Shown: positions 21,086 to 35,604 of the stretch, in pieces
Position numbering within the stretch: position 1 is the stretch's first letter
Layout: every line of letters starts with the position of its first letter
Source of the DNA: Combretum micranthum
Lineage: Eukaryota > Streptophyta > Magnoliopsida > Myrtales > Combretaceae
Reading direction: 5' to 3'
NCBI GenBank assembly: GCA_024138025.1
Contig: JAMXBD010000394.1
Location: forward strand, 434,001-498,000
DNA length: 64,000 nt
Notes under the pieces: model-generated
Told to the model about the DNA's origin: nothing
Seen by the model: only the letters and a program-made list of their open reading frames with translations
The model's database searches: none
Translations under genes and position numbers: made by a program

Positions 21086-24000
21086 TGTAAATCCCCAAAA
21101 TTTTTGGATCCGAATTATAGTTTAAACCCTAATCGGAAGTCAACCGGATTTCCAGAGTCAACTAAACCCTAGTTTACCGTAACCGCTTAAGTCCGGCATT
21201 GCCGTTTTCTCAAGCCCTGAATAACAAAGTTAGAAAAATTAGCTCGAATAGTTCATAATAACCATAGGTTTTATAAAAGTTTCAGTTTCGCGAAATTCGG
21301 ATGTCCTTCGAACCCAAACGGACACAGTTCTCAAAAACGTGTCCGGAGGCCCGAAGTAGTAAAAATATTCCGAATATACCGTTAGACTCGTAAAAATATA
21401 AGATTTCCAAAAATATCAATTTCGTAATTTTTCGATAACTAAAAATATCAGATATCACTTTTATACACGTATTTTCTTACTACCGGTATTTAATTGTCAT
21501 GTCTATTTTTACATTACACTATTTTTACTATTCTACACTATTCATCTATCTCTACTTTTTCTTACAACCTATTCTTGCAAGCCATACACCTATTTCTTAC
21601 ACATTTTCATTTCCAATACAACTTCGCATCTTTCATTTCTTACTTTTAATTAAAACAAAATAACAAAAAAATAAATTTCCCTCCTCCCCACACACACAAT
21701 GGCGCCGGCCCCCCTCTCTCTCATACTCAATTTGTTTTAATTTCCAATTATTCAATTAACACAATTTATCTCCCACACTTTCCTATAAATACCCCTTCAT
21801 ACCTTCACTTCTTTCACACTTCTTCTTCTCTAAAGTTACTCTACAAAAATTTCTCTCCAAATTCTCTCAAGAGAAGTCTTCTTAGTTTAGCTTCCTTTAG
21901 GTAAGAAAATTCTCAAGAATTCTTCATGTTCATCTACTTAGTATGAGCTTAGTGTGTGTTTTCTAAAACCATGAAGGTTAAGAAAGCAACATTAGGTTCA
22001 TGCTTTGTTTTTGTTCATAAACATAATTCCTCTATGTTCATTTAAGTTTCTTTTATGTTCTTTACTATCTAATATATCTATATACCTATATATATTATTT
22101 AGAGCATATAAGCTCATTGTCTTATAATTTATTTATCTTTCATGCAATTTATTTACTTCATTGCGATTTATTTAATTTCAAGTTGATTTTAAGACTAGTC
22201 ATTCTAGTCTTAGACTTGTCCTCATCAAGTCAAAACAATTCTTTTCCTTTTTCGGGACTAGTCTTTTCTTAGTCCCGGGGTACTTGATGAAGCTAAGGTC
22301 CCAATACTTGATTTACTTTATTATTTACTTAAGCTTTCAAGTTATTATTTTACATTTCTATAGCTTATGATTCATATTCATCCATGAACATGTTGTCTCA
22401 ACAAAAATAAATGAGAAAATGTTTTCTTGAATTAAAGATTCTTTCTAAAGAAATAAATATGGAAAACGGATTTCTAAAAACCCATGAACATGCCTAGGAA
22501 TGATTTTCTTACATAAACCAAAGGTTTTATGAAAACTTATCTTTCATCAAGAAGTAGAAATTCTTTTAAAAACATTACAAGAAATAAAAATGTCATTTTG
22601 CTACTTTTGAAATCCAAGTTTAGAAAATAAAACCACACTTTAATTACAAGAGATTTCATTTAGAAATAGAATATTCATCTTAATAACTAAAAGATCTTTC
22701 AAAAGTAAAATAGAATCTCAAGTTCAAAATCTTTTAAAATCTTAAATTTTTAAAATTGAGACAATTTCATTTACTTCATACATTTGTTATGAGTCATTAC
22801 AAATATATATATTTATACCTTTCAAAAGTTTACAAAATAATTGAAATATTTATCCTTTCAAAATGAGCTTTGTTACAAGAAGGAAAGCAAGTGTTTACAA
22901 ATTCGTGGCAAATCTGATCGCTACCTTTTCGGAACCCAAACGACTTAGTTTTATGGAAATAAGCTTAGAAATGAGTAGATCTTTTTGAGTAGGTAGAAAA
23001 CGATATATTATACGCGAAATTCCGAGTTAAAATGAGCAAGTTATGGCCATTTTAAGTTGGAATTTCCCCTTATACGATTTTACTACGATTTTAAGAAAAG
23101 AGTAGAATCTTCAAGGATAGAATTTCACGAAATACTCATTTTGGGTATTCTTCTTGATTAGATAATCACGAGGAGGATTGTTCGTATCCCGAGGATTACT
23201 ACGATTAAGTGGAATTTCCGAACGACCCATCCAATTCAAGAACGGTGTCATCATGGCCGAGTGAGTTACTCCCGTTAATTTTCTCATACTCTTGATTGTG
23301 TTTGTAAAATTAGTTGCACTAGAATTTAAGAAAAATCAAAAGGAAGTGTATGATAATATGTTGAAAGAATATTAAGTATATCGAAACCCGATTTGATTGT
23401 AATAAAGTGTATGTAAATTAATATCTTGAATTGTTTGAAATTGATTGATCACTTGAAAGAAGTTAAATATAACTACTAGACTTTAATTAAAGAAATTATT
23501 CATGCACTTCATATGTTGAGTCACATTGCATTCACTAACTATACAATTGGTGGGACAAGTATAATAGTGGTGGTAGACATAACCGGTATATCATGTAAGT
23601 GGCGAGAGGAGCCAGTAAGAACACTTAAATGGTGGCTAGTAGGAGCCTGTAATAACACAAGTTTTTTGATGGCGTATAGGAGCCGGTAAGATCTATAAAA
23701 GTATTTTTAAAAGTTGTGGCTGTAATTGGCCTGAATACCCAACCCCGAATGAAGGGCATAAATTCATTCAACATATGATTCCCGGAAAGTCATATGTCTT
23801 GTATGCTCACGTAGTTGTTGCATTTCATATGTTTGAATAATAAACTTGATTGATAATTTACTTCGAGTATGAATTTTGGGATTCACTCACTAAGCCCATA
23901 AGCTTACACCCCTATAGGTATTTGTATTCTCAGGAACACCTATTTTTGTGCCCGAGGCCATCCCGTATCCGTACACGTTTTTATGTTGAAGCTTTTGGAG

Positions 24001-24341
24001 GAAATCTACTCGAAGACTTAGATTAGAATTCCTTTGAAATCTTTAATGTAGTATTTTGGATGTTATGAAGTTTATCTCGATCCTTGGAATTAGCGGGGGT
24101 ATGCCCCTAAGAAATTATGTAACAGACCTTTGGTTATTTATGATATGATATACCTTATTTCTGGATCCTTGTATGTTTAACTTTACTTGCTTAAACTATG
24201 CTTCCCAAAAGCGTCTCCTATTACCGTGTTAGACGCCTTACATATAATACTAAGGCTTTCGCATGACTAAGGTAGCCATTCTTAAGCCTTGATATTATAT
24301 GTGGCGGATTGCCACGTTTAAGGTACCCTTCGGGCGTGACA
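21086..24341 (+). mobile_element. solo LTR D, nested in E
   Basis: 3256 bp from TGTAAATCCCC to CGGGCGTGACA. ATCGA precedes it (21081-21085), and ATCGT (27679-27683) follows once the later insertion G is removed, a target duplication with one mismatch. TATA box at 21784, GT of TTTAG/GTAA at 21901, GGGACTAG hairpin near 22254, palindromic block near 23030, short cassette at 23597-23700. No coding sequence. Confidence 0.85.
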
Positions 24342-24343
24342 AT

Positions 24344-27300
24344 TGTCACGCCTCAAAAGGGGGCCTAGTAGGATTTATCTAAAGCCATCATATCACGTGT
24401 GCACCCGTAACATGAGAGCCATCCTGTATGTCAGAGTATACAAAACTCTATTTATTTATAAATGTTTATCATACAAATGATATAATATATTACAGTTATC
24501 AATTATGGAATCCGATTTTCCAATTTCCACCAAAATCGCAGAGAATCGGTATCCCCCACCAAATAGTGAAATTGGGTTTCCAAACTACAACAACAAAATT
24601 CAAAATTCATCTAATTTACATTCTAAGTTTACCACATCCTATATCTCTATCTTCAATAGAGTTTGTTGGAGAAGCTCTCTTCACACATTCCTAGCCCAAT
24701 CCCATAATAATAATCCTGCACAAAAACTGTAGGGGGTGAGCGAACACGGGCTCAGTGAGACAACCTGACCAGACCACACATCAAACAATAGCAACCAAGT
24801 GTAATTATCAATCATATGTAATGCAACAATTAGTCATATGCACATTACAAGCCTGGATGATCTAGAATCCAAGCAGGATGAAGATTTACGCCCTCTCATC
24901 GGGGTGAAGGATCACAATGCTATGCCCACCTACCCAGGAGAGACTAAGCATACAGGAATACAATAATACTCACTTTAATTATCTCTTTAAATCAACCATA
25001 TCTTAAATCTCTCATTCCTGTTTTCTGCCTTAGAAACTCCACTAAGTGTTAGTTATTCTCACGTAATACCATAAGCGGCGTCCTTCGTTTACCATGTAGT
25101 TCCTATGGTATTAACAGAACAAAGTAATCTTGCAATTAACTACTAGCTCTCTGGCCTAGATAATTCAAGCATTACCAGAGATCCGAGAAACTAACACGTA
25201 GTAGGCTGCCACTTGCTCAAATGCTGTTTATGCAAATCGTGTAATGCATGATCATTTTCTTTATGGTGTCAAAAGCTTTTAGTCGGTTTAAGGTGATCAC
25301 ACAATTCACAGACAATATCAACATGCTTCATACAGTAATTATCATACAATAAACTATCACTTATAATAGGGTAATTGGCAATCAAGCTTACACCAAACAT
25401 CATGCAGTATACCCAAACCCCACATGCATATTGGTTTAATATATATTATTATAAATGCAGCTCTATTGCAAGCACAATCAGTATGATAAAGTCAAAGTTA
25501 CTCACACTGTGGTCCTCGCTAAACATTGGAATATGCCTACTGGAAATTCGAGAATTGAATATTTTTCCTATGAAAGGAAATAATAGACTTTCATTATTGG
25601 ACTATTTCTATAAGAGAAGACTTCCTTTTCAAGCCATATTGTAGGCTAAAATAAATAGATTATCTCCATCTTATCTTTCTTTCTTCAAATTTGTATCATC
25701 ACCACATGCTTTATTTGAAATGGTTTCATGTGGGGATGCCAATACATATGCATGCGTACATACATATATAAAGAGTATACCATGCGTATATGTATTTACT
25801 TATAAACGTAACCATTATTGGTTTCATTTTACATCAGCATGTCTAACTATATCATATGAAGTTGTATAAAATTCATTATCATATATAACTATAGTTAATA
25901 CTACTAATTTATCAGGAAAGCTTCATCCTAATATTTGGTAATTTGAGTTTCCACTAAAATTATTCAATCCTCCATTATATTTCGGTTATCTCATCAAATC
26001 AATATTACGTACCATGACATTTATTCAATTAGTAACAAGTTGTAATAAATCCATCAAGGCCTGGTCGAGAGTCCGAGACCCGTGTACTTAATGCCATACT
26101 AACTTCTAATTTATTCCATTCGTAGTGTTCCTATATTATATTTGCATCAATAGGTTCCATAAAATTTATATAATTGCTGAAAGAATTCATCACTTTTACC
26201 TCACATATCTATAGAATTTAACCTACTTATCGAAATAAATCTAATGGAATCCTAATACATATATTTAAAAGCACACATAGGGATTGCTATGTATTTTAAC
26301 TTACAGGCTTAGACAGGAGTTATTGGCAGACACCATCACGCCATGTGGATGCAAATCCTTACTCCATCAAACTTGAAAATTTAATTGCACAATATCATAC
26401 CTCCATTGACTATAAAAATCAAAGTGAAGTGTGATGTAGAAGGAAAAGGATGACAAGTGTTGTTGCTGATAATTGATGGTGCAGTTCTCGTCGTTCCCGA
26501 AAGGGAGATGGAAGTGTTAAGTTGCTGGGTACGATGGTAGAAACGGCCAACGAGGTGGTGTTCGTGAAGGAGACAAAAAGAATATTGAGAGAAAGTGGTG
26601 AAAGAAGACGATAATGAGACAAGACAGGAAGCGATCTTAGAGGAACAAGAAGAATATAACGCCAGCTTTTGTTGTTTGTTTACTTAAAAGATTTCGTATA
26701 CTTGCAGGGGAAGTAAATTTTATTGCCAAGTTTCATCCACGTAACAAATAAACATCATATAGGCGTGTTCATATTATTTTTGTTTCTTATAGGATGAAGG
26801 AAGAGATATACTTGTACTGTTTGGTGTCTTGTTCACTTCTCGACCTAGCATATGGTATTTTTAATTTACCCATGGTGCCATTCTTAGCCATGTTGAGGGC
26901 GGTGAAGAAATAATAATAATAATAAATAATAATAAGTTTTAACTATATCACTAAGTAAATTATCATTTTTATGCATATGTCACCATTATGTTTTATAGGG
27001 TGCTATTTAAATCATCTTAAAGCCCCTTTTTATGACCTTTTTCCACGTCCGAGTTCATACACCTATGGAGCATATTTTTTTTTTATACGAATATACATAT
27101 ACATAATTATATTTGGTCAAAATACTTATTTATTACACAGATGTCTTAAACTGTATACTAAAAATATCAATTTAAATGCTTTTAACCATCGTAAAATTTA
27201 TTGGACTTGTATCTAAAGTTTTGTCAGCCATCAAAACTATTAAAATAGTAATTTCCACTTGCAATTAAATAGATCGTGCATTTATACATGTTTTATTTAT

Positions 27301-27675
27301 TTATTTTTATTAATAAGCTAATTTATTTAATTATTGAATATATTATTATTTTTTTTCCCATTGTTATTATTTTATATAATATATTTTAAGGATCTTATTA
27401 GACGTTTTAGGATTTCCCACCAGTTAGTTTCGAAATTGATGCCATACGTGGATATTCATATCTTATACGATTTAGAAATTCTTTGAAATGTTTTACAATT
27501 TATTGAATGACTTTGTGCTAACTATTTAATGGAATACTTTAATTTACCAATATATATATATATAAATATATATATTGGGAGTGAATTTGCAACTTCTTCT
27601 CAAAACTCTTAAAAGCTCTATATTACATATATTTGTATTATTATCTTTAGGTTATATAAAATTAGGGGGATTACA
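24344..27675 (-). mobile_element. solo LTR G of a diverged family, minus strand
   Basis: 3332 bp from TGTCACGCCTC (complement of the LTR end) to GGGGGATTACA (complement of the LTR start). It is flanked by an exact 5-bp duplication ACAAT (24339-24343 and 27676-27680), which includes the last three bases of LTR D. The internal order is like the other LTRs, with a CCTCTCATCGGGG block near 24892 in place of the usual CCCGAATGAAGGG, but the sequence is strongly diverged. Short open frames (for example 24428-24732) have no recognisable product. Confidence 0.83.
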
Positions 27676-27678
27676 ACA

Positions 27679-29941
27679 ATCGTAGTAATCTTCGGGATAC
27701 GAACAATCCTCCTTGAGATTATCTAATCAAGAAGAATACCCAAAATGAGTATTTCATGAAGTTTCTCTTCTTGAAGATTTTAAACTTTTCTTAAAATCGC
27801 GGTAAAATCGTATAAGAGGAAATTCCAATTTAAAATGGCCATAACTTGCTCATTTTAACTCGGAATTTCGCAAATAATATATCGTTTTCTACCTACTCGA
27901 AAAGCTCTACCCATTTCTAAACTTATTTTCAAAAAACTAAGTCATTTGGATTCATTACGAATTTGCAAAAACTTGTTTTCTTCCTTTTATCAAAAGCTCA
28001 CTTCAAGAGGTAGACAATATAATAACTTGTAAAACTTTTGGAAAGTATATTCATATATATTTATTAACTCATGACAAATGTATGAATGAAGTTGTCTCAA
28101 TTGAAAAAAGTGAATTTTTGAAGGATTTTTGAATTTAAGAATTCTTGAAGTGTCCATTTTACTTTGAAAAGATTTTTGAGTTATTTGAAATGAGTGTTTC
28201 TTTTTCTAAATTTAATTGCTTGTAATTTAAAAATTATTTTAAGTTGTTTATGATGAGTATCTCTTTTCTTTTCTTAAGTCTTATTTTCATAATCTTTTTA
28301 ATTTCTTAAGAAATGATTTTTATTTTCTAACTTAGCTTCCAACACTTTTTCTTTGAAAGTATTTGACACTTCTATATTTAGAAAAATGATTTCTTAACTT
28401 CTTGAGATTATCTTATTTTAATGAAAATGAATTTTTATTATATGAAGAAAAGGTGAAGTTTGTTGAAAAATCTTTATTTTCTTAAAAATCCTTTTTATGT
28501 TTATTTATAAGAATCTATTAGAAACTCCTCTAAAAATGGCTTCTTAGTTCTTGGAAAAATGTTAACTACTTGTTTTTGTTTCTAGAAAAGAATCTTTATT
28601 TTTAAGAAAAATATTTCTTCATTTGTTTTGTTGAGACAAAACCATTATGTTCATGCATGAATATGAGTCATAAGTTATGAAAATATAAAGGAACATAATA
28701 CTTGAAAGAATAAGCTATTAAGAAAATAAATCAAGTATTAGAATCTTAGCTTGTTCAAGGTATCCCAGGACTAAGAAACGACTAGTCCCAAAAGAAAAAG
28801 AAAATGTTTTGACTTGATGAAGACAAGTCTAAGACTAGAAAGACTAGTCTTAAAAACAACTTGAAATTAAATAAATAACAAGGAAGTAAATGAATTGCAT
28901 GAAAGGTAAATAAATTGAAAGACAATGAGCTTATATGGTCTAAATATTATATATATCTATATAGATATATTAGATAGTTATGAACATAAAAAAACATAGA
29001 GGGGTTGAGATTATGAACAAAAACAAAGTATGAACCTATTGTTGCTTTCTTAACCTTCATGGTTTTAGAAAATACACACTAAGTTCATACTAAGTAGATG
29101 AACATAGGAATTTCTTGAAGAAAGTTTATCTAAAAGAGATGAACTAAAGAGAGCTTCTTGGAAGAGAATTCTTAAGAGATTTCTAGAGAGTAACTTTAGA
29201 AATGAAGAAGTGTGAAAGAAGTGAAGGTATGAGGGGGTATTTATAGGAAAATGTGGGAGATAATTTGTGTTAATTAAATAAATAAAAAAAAACAATATAG
29301 ATAGAAAGAGGGAGGGGGCGGCGCAATTTTGGGCATGGGAGAGAGGGAAAATTTATTTTTTTGTTATTTTGTTAATTAAAAGTAAGAAATGAGAGATGTG
29401 AAGTTGTATTGGAAAAGAAAATGTGTAAGAAATAGGTGTATGGGTTGTAAGAGTAGATTGTAAGAAAAAGTAGAGATAGATGAATAGTGTAGAATAGTAG
29501 AAAATAGTGTATGTAAAAGTAGACATAACAATTAAATGCCGGTAGTAAGAAAAATACGCGTATAAATGTGATATCTGATATTTTTAGCAATCGAAAAATT
29601 TCGAAATTGATATTTTTGAAAATCTTATATTTTTACGATTCTAACGGTATATTCAGAATATTTTTCCTATTTCGAGCTCTGGAACACGTTTTTCGAGAAC
29701 TGTGTCCGATCGGGTTCAAGGGACACTCGAATTTTGCAAAACTGATATTTTTATATAACCTATAGCTATTACGAGCCATTATCGCTAATTATTCCAACTT
29801 TGTTTTCTAGGGCTAAAGAAAACGAGAATGCCGGATCTAGAATCTAGGGTTTGTACTAGCCTTTTGTTGACCTTTAGGGTTTCGATTGACTTTTAATTCT
29901 AAGATCAAACTTAAAATTAACCAAAAATTTTAGGTTTTACA
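27679..29941 (-). mobile_element. solo LTR E, 5' part (minus strand)
   Basis: Resumes with ATCGTAGTAATC and ends at 29941 with the complement of TGTAAAACC. It is followed by GTTAA (29942-29946), exactly matching 19937-19941. TATA box complement at 29238-29245. The splice-donor-like site near 29127 is mutated (AGATAA). Total LTR length with inserts removed is about 3.4 kb. Confidence 0.85.
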
Positions 29942-30993
29942 GTTAACTTATTAAAATTGTCTTAATATGTGGATCAAGTATGGTACTATTATTTATCATA
30001 TGAAAAAAAATCTTGTTTATTTTTACCACAATATACTTTTGATCTTGTTAATACTACTACTATAACTTGTCATAATAGTTTGTCACATACTTATTATGTA
30101 TCATGTGCTCAAGATAACCACGTGATTAAATTAGTAAGATGGAATATTTTATGAGTATCAATTTTCGAGCTTTTGTACTTTATTACAATTGCTTGTTTTA
30201 TATTTTAAATATTTCCGTATGTAATAAATTATTCACATGATTTGAGTAACTTCCAAGAATTTTTACTTACTAAAGGAGGTGCGGTTATTAGTTTCTATAA
30301 GGGGTTATGATTATCTTTAATTATAAATCTATAAAATAATTATTTATGAATATTTTAGAAGTTCACTTTTCACGCGTTATTTGATTCTACGTGTTTGATG
30401 AATTTAGAGATATATTTATCTTTATTTGATGAAGTTAAGGTTTTGCTTAGTGATTAATTATGTTATTCCTTATTTGAGAATTTTTGAGGTATGGTTATTG
30501 TTTTTTTTTAATTATTCTTTGAAATTGGTCTTTTAAGTTTACTAGAGCCTTAATAATTAATTCTTTGATCTATCATCACTTATTGATTGCAAAAAGGTTA
30601 GGTAAATTTTGTTGGTAACGATTATAATTTCTTAAACTATAATTAAATTGTTTATATTTTAATATTCTTAAATCACGAAAAATCAGGAGTGATTTTTGGT
30701 GACTTTTCCAAAAGCTTTTTAAGATTTTATATCATATTATTATCAATTATCAAAATTAGGTTATGCAAAAATTAAGTAGTTTACAACTTAACTTATTTGA
30801 TATTGTTTAAGGTTTTCCAGACCCGTGGTTGATTTGGATCAATTTTAGGATTTTAAGAGTTACTGAATTTTTATCCTAACCCGTTTAGGGTTTCTAGAGT
30901 TCGGTTTTAACTTGGGTTAGTTTTAAGGTTCCGTTTTTTGGTATTACCTCTAGGGTTCACACCTAAGAATATCGAGAAATCTAGGGGCTTACA
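29942..30993 (-). repeat. decayed LTR start, minus strand
   Basis: AT-rich sequence whose last 200 bp contain repeated AGGGTTT and ATCTAGGGGCTTACA words. This is the complement of an LTR start (TGTAAGCCCCTAGATTT) at 30993. It is probably the same old LTR as 18633-19941, into which solo LTR E was inserted. No gene. Confidence 0.5.
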
Positions 30994-32702
30994 CCTTTTA
31001 TTCTTTTTCCTTCCTTCTTCTCGGTTCTTTCATTTTTCTTTTTCTTCTTCTTCTTTTCTCTTTCTTTTCTCAATAATGAAAACCCAAAATCTCAAATCCA
31101 ACAAGATTTTAGAAGAAAATGAAGAGAAAAAAAAAAAAAGATTATAGATGGAAATCATGCATGAACAAGCTTCAAGAACTTAGGAGGAGTAGAGATAAAG
31201 AAAATCAAGAAGTTCATGTTGTCTATCAAGATAAATTTTTTTTCCGTTGTTTTAGTTGTTGTTCGCATGTGTATATGATGAATTAATGCTAGATATAAGT
31301 TGGGTTTGTAATAAAGTTGATGGAGTGAGTTTGGTAAAATATGAAGTAAAAACATGTATATAGATGTTATAAATGATGATTCTAAGTTTATATGTTGAGT
31401 TAAGATGTTCGATGTTGAATTTTGATGAAAAACAAGTGTTAAAATAGGCTAAGTTTCGAAGAAATTAAACAGAGAAAAGAGCACAGGGAAAAAACAGGAC
31501 AATATATCAAGCCGTGCTCCTTTTGAATCTCTAAAATATGCGAAATATAACCTACCTGACGAGAAGCACGGCTAGAACACGAATTGCCCTATCAAACCGT
31601 GCTTCTCTCTGACCTCAAATACTCAAAAAAGACATGATTTCCCAGAACAATATAGCCAATAACATGGGTGATGTATTTGTCGTGCTTCTCGCCAGTCACA
31701 ACACTATTATGATCATAACTTTTTCATCCGAACTCTGATTAAGGTAATTTAAGATATTATAGAAAGCCTAAAAAGAGATATAAAATTTTATGTTTTATGT
31801 TTTTAGAAATTCTAAAAGTACCAAGGCCTGAATTTTAATTGTTTTCCGACTGCTACATATGCAAACAAAGTTGAAAACTTATGTTTACTAGTTAAGTGTA
31901 TATAGTTAAGTATAAAATGAACTTAGTTAATAAACCTAAGTTCAACTTGACTAAATGAATTTGAATGAATTAAAATGAATTAGATTGATTAATTGTATTC
32001 AACTTCACTAAGATTAAGTTAATATAGACTTAAGTTAATATGAATCTTACATATAAAATGAGTTAGTAAACAAATTTAAGCTCAACTTGACCTAATGCAC
32101 TTTGATAAGCTAAAATGAATTGCATTGATTAATTTTAATCAATTTGACTTAGTAATTAAATTAAATGATTAATTCTAATCAATTTAGTTAGATTAAGTTA
32201 AAATAAACTAATAAGTAATAATTAGCTTAGGTTAATGAGTTAGGACTAAACCATGAATAATATGGGGATTATGTTGTTTCAAACAAGTATTTGCTTGGGA
32301 AATGAGTATTTTGGAATATAAATGATGTGATAATATTGTTTTATAATAAATTATTATAAATCAAGAGAAAAGGAATACTTTTACAGACAATGGAGAACTG
32401 TCTGTATCTTGGTGGTATGATCTTCACAACCATAACGGGGTTCCTAGTTAGTGTCAGATCAAACAGAATCTTAAAATGAGTTTAATTTAATAAACAAAAG
32501 TTTGGCTTTGATATATCCTCTAAATTAGCCCCTAGCCAACCTTCTATTTCTATTTGGATTTCAAATATGATAGGAGTTGATTATGTTGATGATGATTTGA
32601 TGTTGATGACAAGGTTAATGATGGTTTGATGTTGATGGGAGGATGAGTTGAATTTCCTGAAGGATTGTTATGACTTAACTTGGATGATAGGTAGGTAACA
32701 TT
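30994..32702 (+). repeat. 5'-side of an older LTR (L), related to 44641-47150
   Basis: CT-rich opening (30994-31075), a block with repeated CGTGCTTCTC/GAGAAGCACG words (31511-31698), then AT-rich sequence that is a reverse-complement match of 44641-45400. It is interrupted at 32702 by solo LTR J and resumes at 41048. Its exact start is not clear. No gene. Confidence 0.55.
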
Positions 32703-35604
32703 TGTCACGCCCCAAAGGGTACCTTAAATGCGATAGTCCACCACACTCAATATTGAGGCTTAAGTATGACAACCTTAGTCATCCCGAAAGTCTCTATACT
32801 GAGTATAAGGCGTATTTTCACAATCGTAGTGGACCAAACTTTGGATCATACCGTTTAAGCAATTATACACAATAGCAATCAAGAAAATAAAACATAACAA
32901 TATAACCAAGGTTCATAAGAAAACTATTAAGGAGTCTTTCCAACATTAAAGGGCATTCTCTTATTAAAGATAACTAAGTCAAATAAAGAGTCTATCATAA
33001 AACGATTTATACTTTTGAACTTCTCTTAGAATCCGTGTCTACTTGCATCTTGCACTTCTATCCATAAGATCTCGGCTCAAAAGCATTACCTGGGTAAAAT
33101 AATCTCTCGATTCCAATCAAAGGTATGAGAACTGCAAAAGATATCTAAGAGGGTATAAGCTACTAGCTTAGTGAGATTTATTTCCACAAGTAAACACTCA
33201 ACATTCAATAATCAAATCAAGTTTAGTTAAGTAACCATGTGAGATGCACAAGCACATGGGCAAACAATATATATGATTTTCCAGGAATCATATGTTTGAA
33301 TGGATTTACCCCTCCATTCGGCGGTTAGGTGTTTCGGACCGTATAGGCCGCTATCGTACAACATAGTTCCATGATAATTCTTATCTTTAAAAACTTTCTT
33401 GCAAAAATAAAAGGTATTATAAACCAACTTACTTGTAGCTTATTTCCAAGCCACTACGTAGCTACCAAATACGTTTTATTCGGATGTTTTGTCATCGCTA
33501 GTTGGTTCGGATGATGCCTCGTCACTTTATAGAAATTACAGACTCTATGAATCTCCTTACTAAGCCTTTGTCCCACCAAAGGAATAGTAATAAATACAGT
33601 GAACTCACCCAATGACATGCATGAATTATTATAGTTAAGTACTCATGGCATAATTAAATAATTTGTGGGTGCCATAGAATTGCAAACAATCAATCTTATA
33701 CTAGATGAAACATTCATTATAAACAATTCATGCCTTGATATACTTAATCGTAATTTCAACCAAGTATGTAAAGCACATGCATTTTCCATTTTATCTTTTC
33801 CTTGATTCTAATGCCATTATTTTATAAGCAAAATCATAAGTGCAAATATGTAAGAAATAAACTCACTCGGCCATATTAGAAGTTCCTTAGTCAAAATAGT
33901 CCTCCGAGTAGGGTAGCTTGGACTCCATGTCACCTATACAAAAGAAATACCTGAAATGAGTATTTCTTGGAAGTTCTACTTAAACTTGCAACTCTATTCA
34001 ACTAAGTTCGTCAAAATTCTCATAGAGTGAAATTCCAACTAAAAATGGCCATAATTTGCTCATTTTAATTCAGAATTTCACATAAAATATATCGATTTCT
34101 ACCTACTCGATACGATCTATCCATTTCTAAGGTTATTTTCTACATAAAAGGTCGTTTGGCTTCCCAAAAGCCTCGGTGCATAACTAAAACGTGAATTTCA
34201 GTTTTTGCAAAACAATTTCCAAACTCAATTTTATTCAAAAATTCTTTTGGAAAAAATATAGATATGTATATAGTTGGAAAATCCTTTGAGTACTTATATA
34301 GACTCATATTATATGCAAGATTCTAATGGTGTTGACTCAACGAATATTTTTCGTAAAGCAATTCATTTTAAAAGTGGTGAAACTTGAATTTAACAAATCT
34401 TTTCTAGGTACTTTTGGAGAAACGTTATAATTTCTTAGGTTGTTATAAACGAGTATATTCTTATTTTTTTTTCTAATTTATTTTGTAAAACAAATAAATT
34501 ATTCCCTCAACTTTGGTCTTTTACAATTTTGCTTCTAGTGATATAAATAAAGTTTTCAAGAATTTCATTAAATTGTTGGTGACTTATAATGATTTTGAGT
34601 TGTATATATCTCCCTTTTAAAGGAAAATGGTTTTGTTAAACAAGTCTTATTATCCTTATATTCTCATCTTCTAACTTCAAAAATAGATTTTATTTCCAAA
34701 ACTGAATTCTTTAAGTCTTTACCAATTTTTTTTGGAAAGAAATTTTTCTTTTTAAGTTGTTGATAAAATTCATTGTTTTTGAAGTCATCATACTTATATT
34801 CTTTTTATTTCTTTTGAAAATGAGTTTATCATTTATATACTTGGAAATCCCTTATTTTTCTATATAGGTTTATAAATTAAAGGGTTGATTTTATTTTAAC
34901 TTTGAAAACTAGCCTTGTTCTTCATTGTTATGATGGAGTTAACTTAAATCCTACATGTAAACTTTTATGAAAACTTCGTTTACCAAGAAAATATTTATGC
35001 TAAGTTTTGATAAACTTTATGTAGTTTATAAAAGAAAATGTTTATTTTGTTGGTTAATTTCTTTTATGAAATCATCTTTGTTGTTATTTAAGAAAAATCT
35101 TGGTGAGTTTGAAAAGAAATTGAAAAAATGATTTTCCTATGTGTTTAGTAACAAAATATTGATTTTAGAGATAATGTTATATATTAAAAGAGTTTAGTTT
35201 CATTTTCCTTTGTTAAAGAAAGTCCACTTCAAATTTTTGTTGAGACAAGATCATTATAATGATGCATGTACATGAGCATAGAATGATGATAATATATGAG
35301 AAGCAAATTAATAATACGTAAGATAATATATTAAATATTAGGAACCTTAGCTTCATCAAGGTATCATGGTCAAGCATGGGAGTCTTAACTTCATCAAGTC
35401 ATCATGATCAAGTGTTGGGAGCCTTAGCTTCATCTAGGCATCCTGGGACTAAGAATAGACTAGTCCCAAAAAGAGAAAAAGAAAAAGAAAAAGAAAAAGC
35501 AATAATAAGAGCAATGATAATAATAGAAACAAGTTAGTAGAAGTTAGTGAGCATTTAGGCTCTAAGAAACATATAGATATATAAATAGATAATAATACAT
35601 ATAT
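32703..35604 (-). mobile_element. solo LTR J, 3' part (minus strand)
   Basis: Starts TGTCACGCCCCAAAGGG, preceded by ACATT (32698-32702). It contains the reversed palindromic block near 34050, CATATG near 33288, and three tandem copies of a CTTAGCTTCATCAAG unit at 35340-35450. Interrupted by solo LTR K at 35604. Confidence 0.85.

Noticed and set aside
24342..24346. ATTGT as the right target duplication of LTR D
   Set aside because: Does not match ATCGA on the left; removing LTR G shows that the true right flank is ATCGT at 27679-27683.
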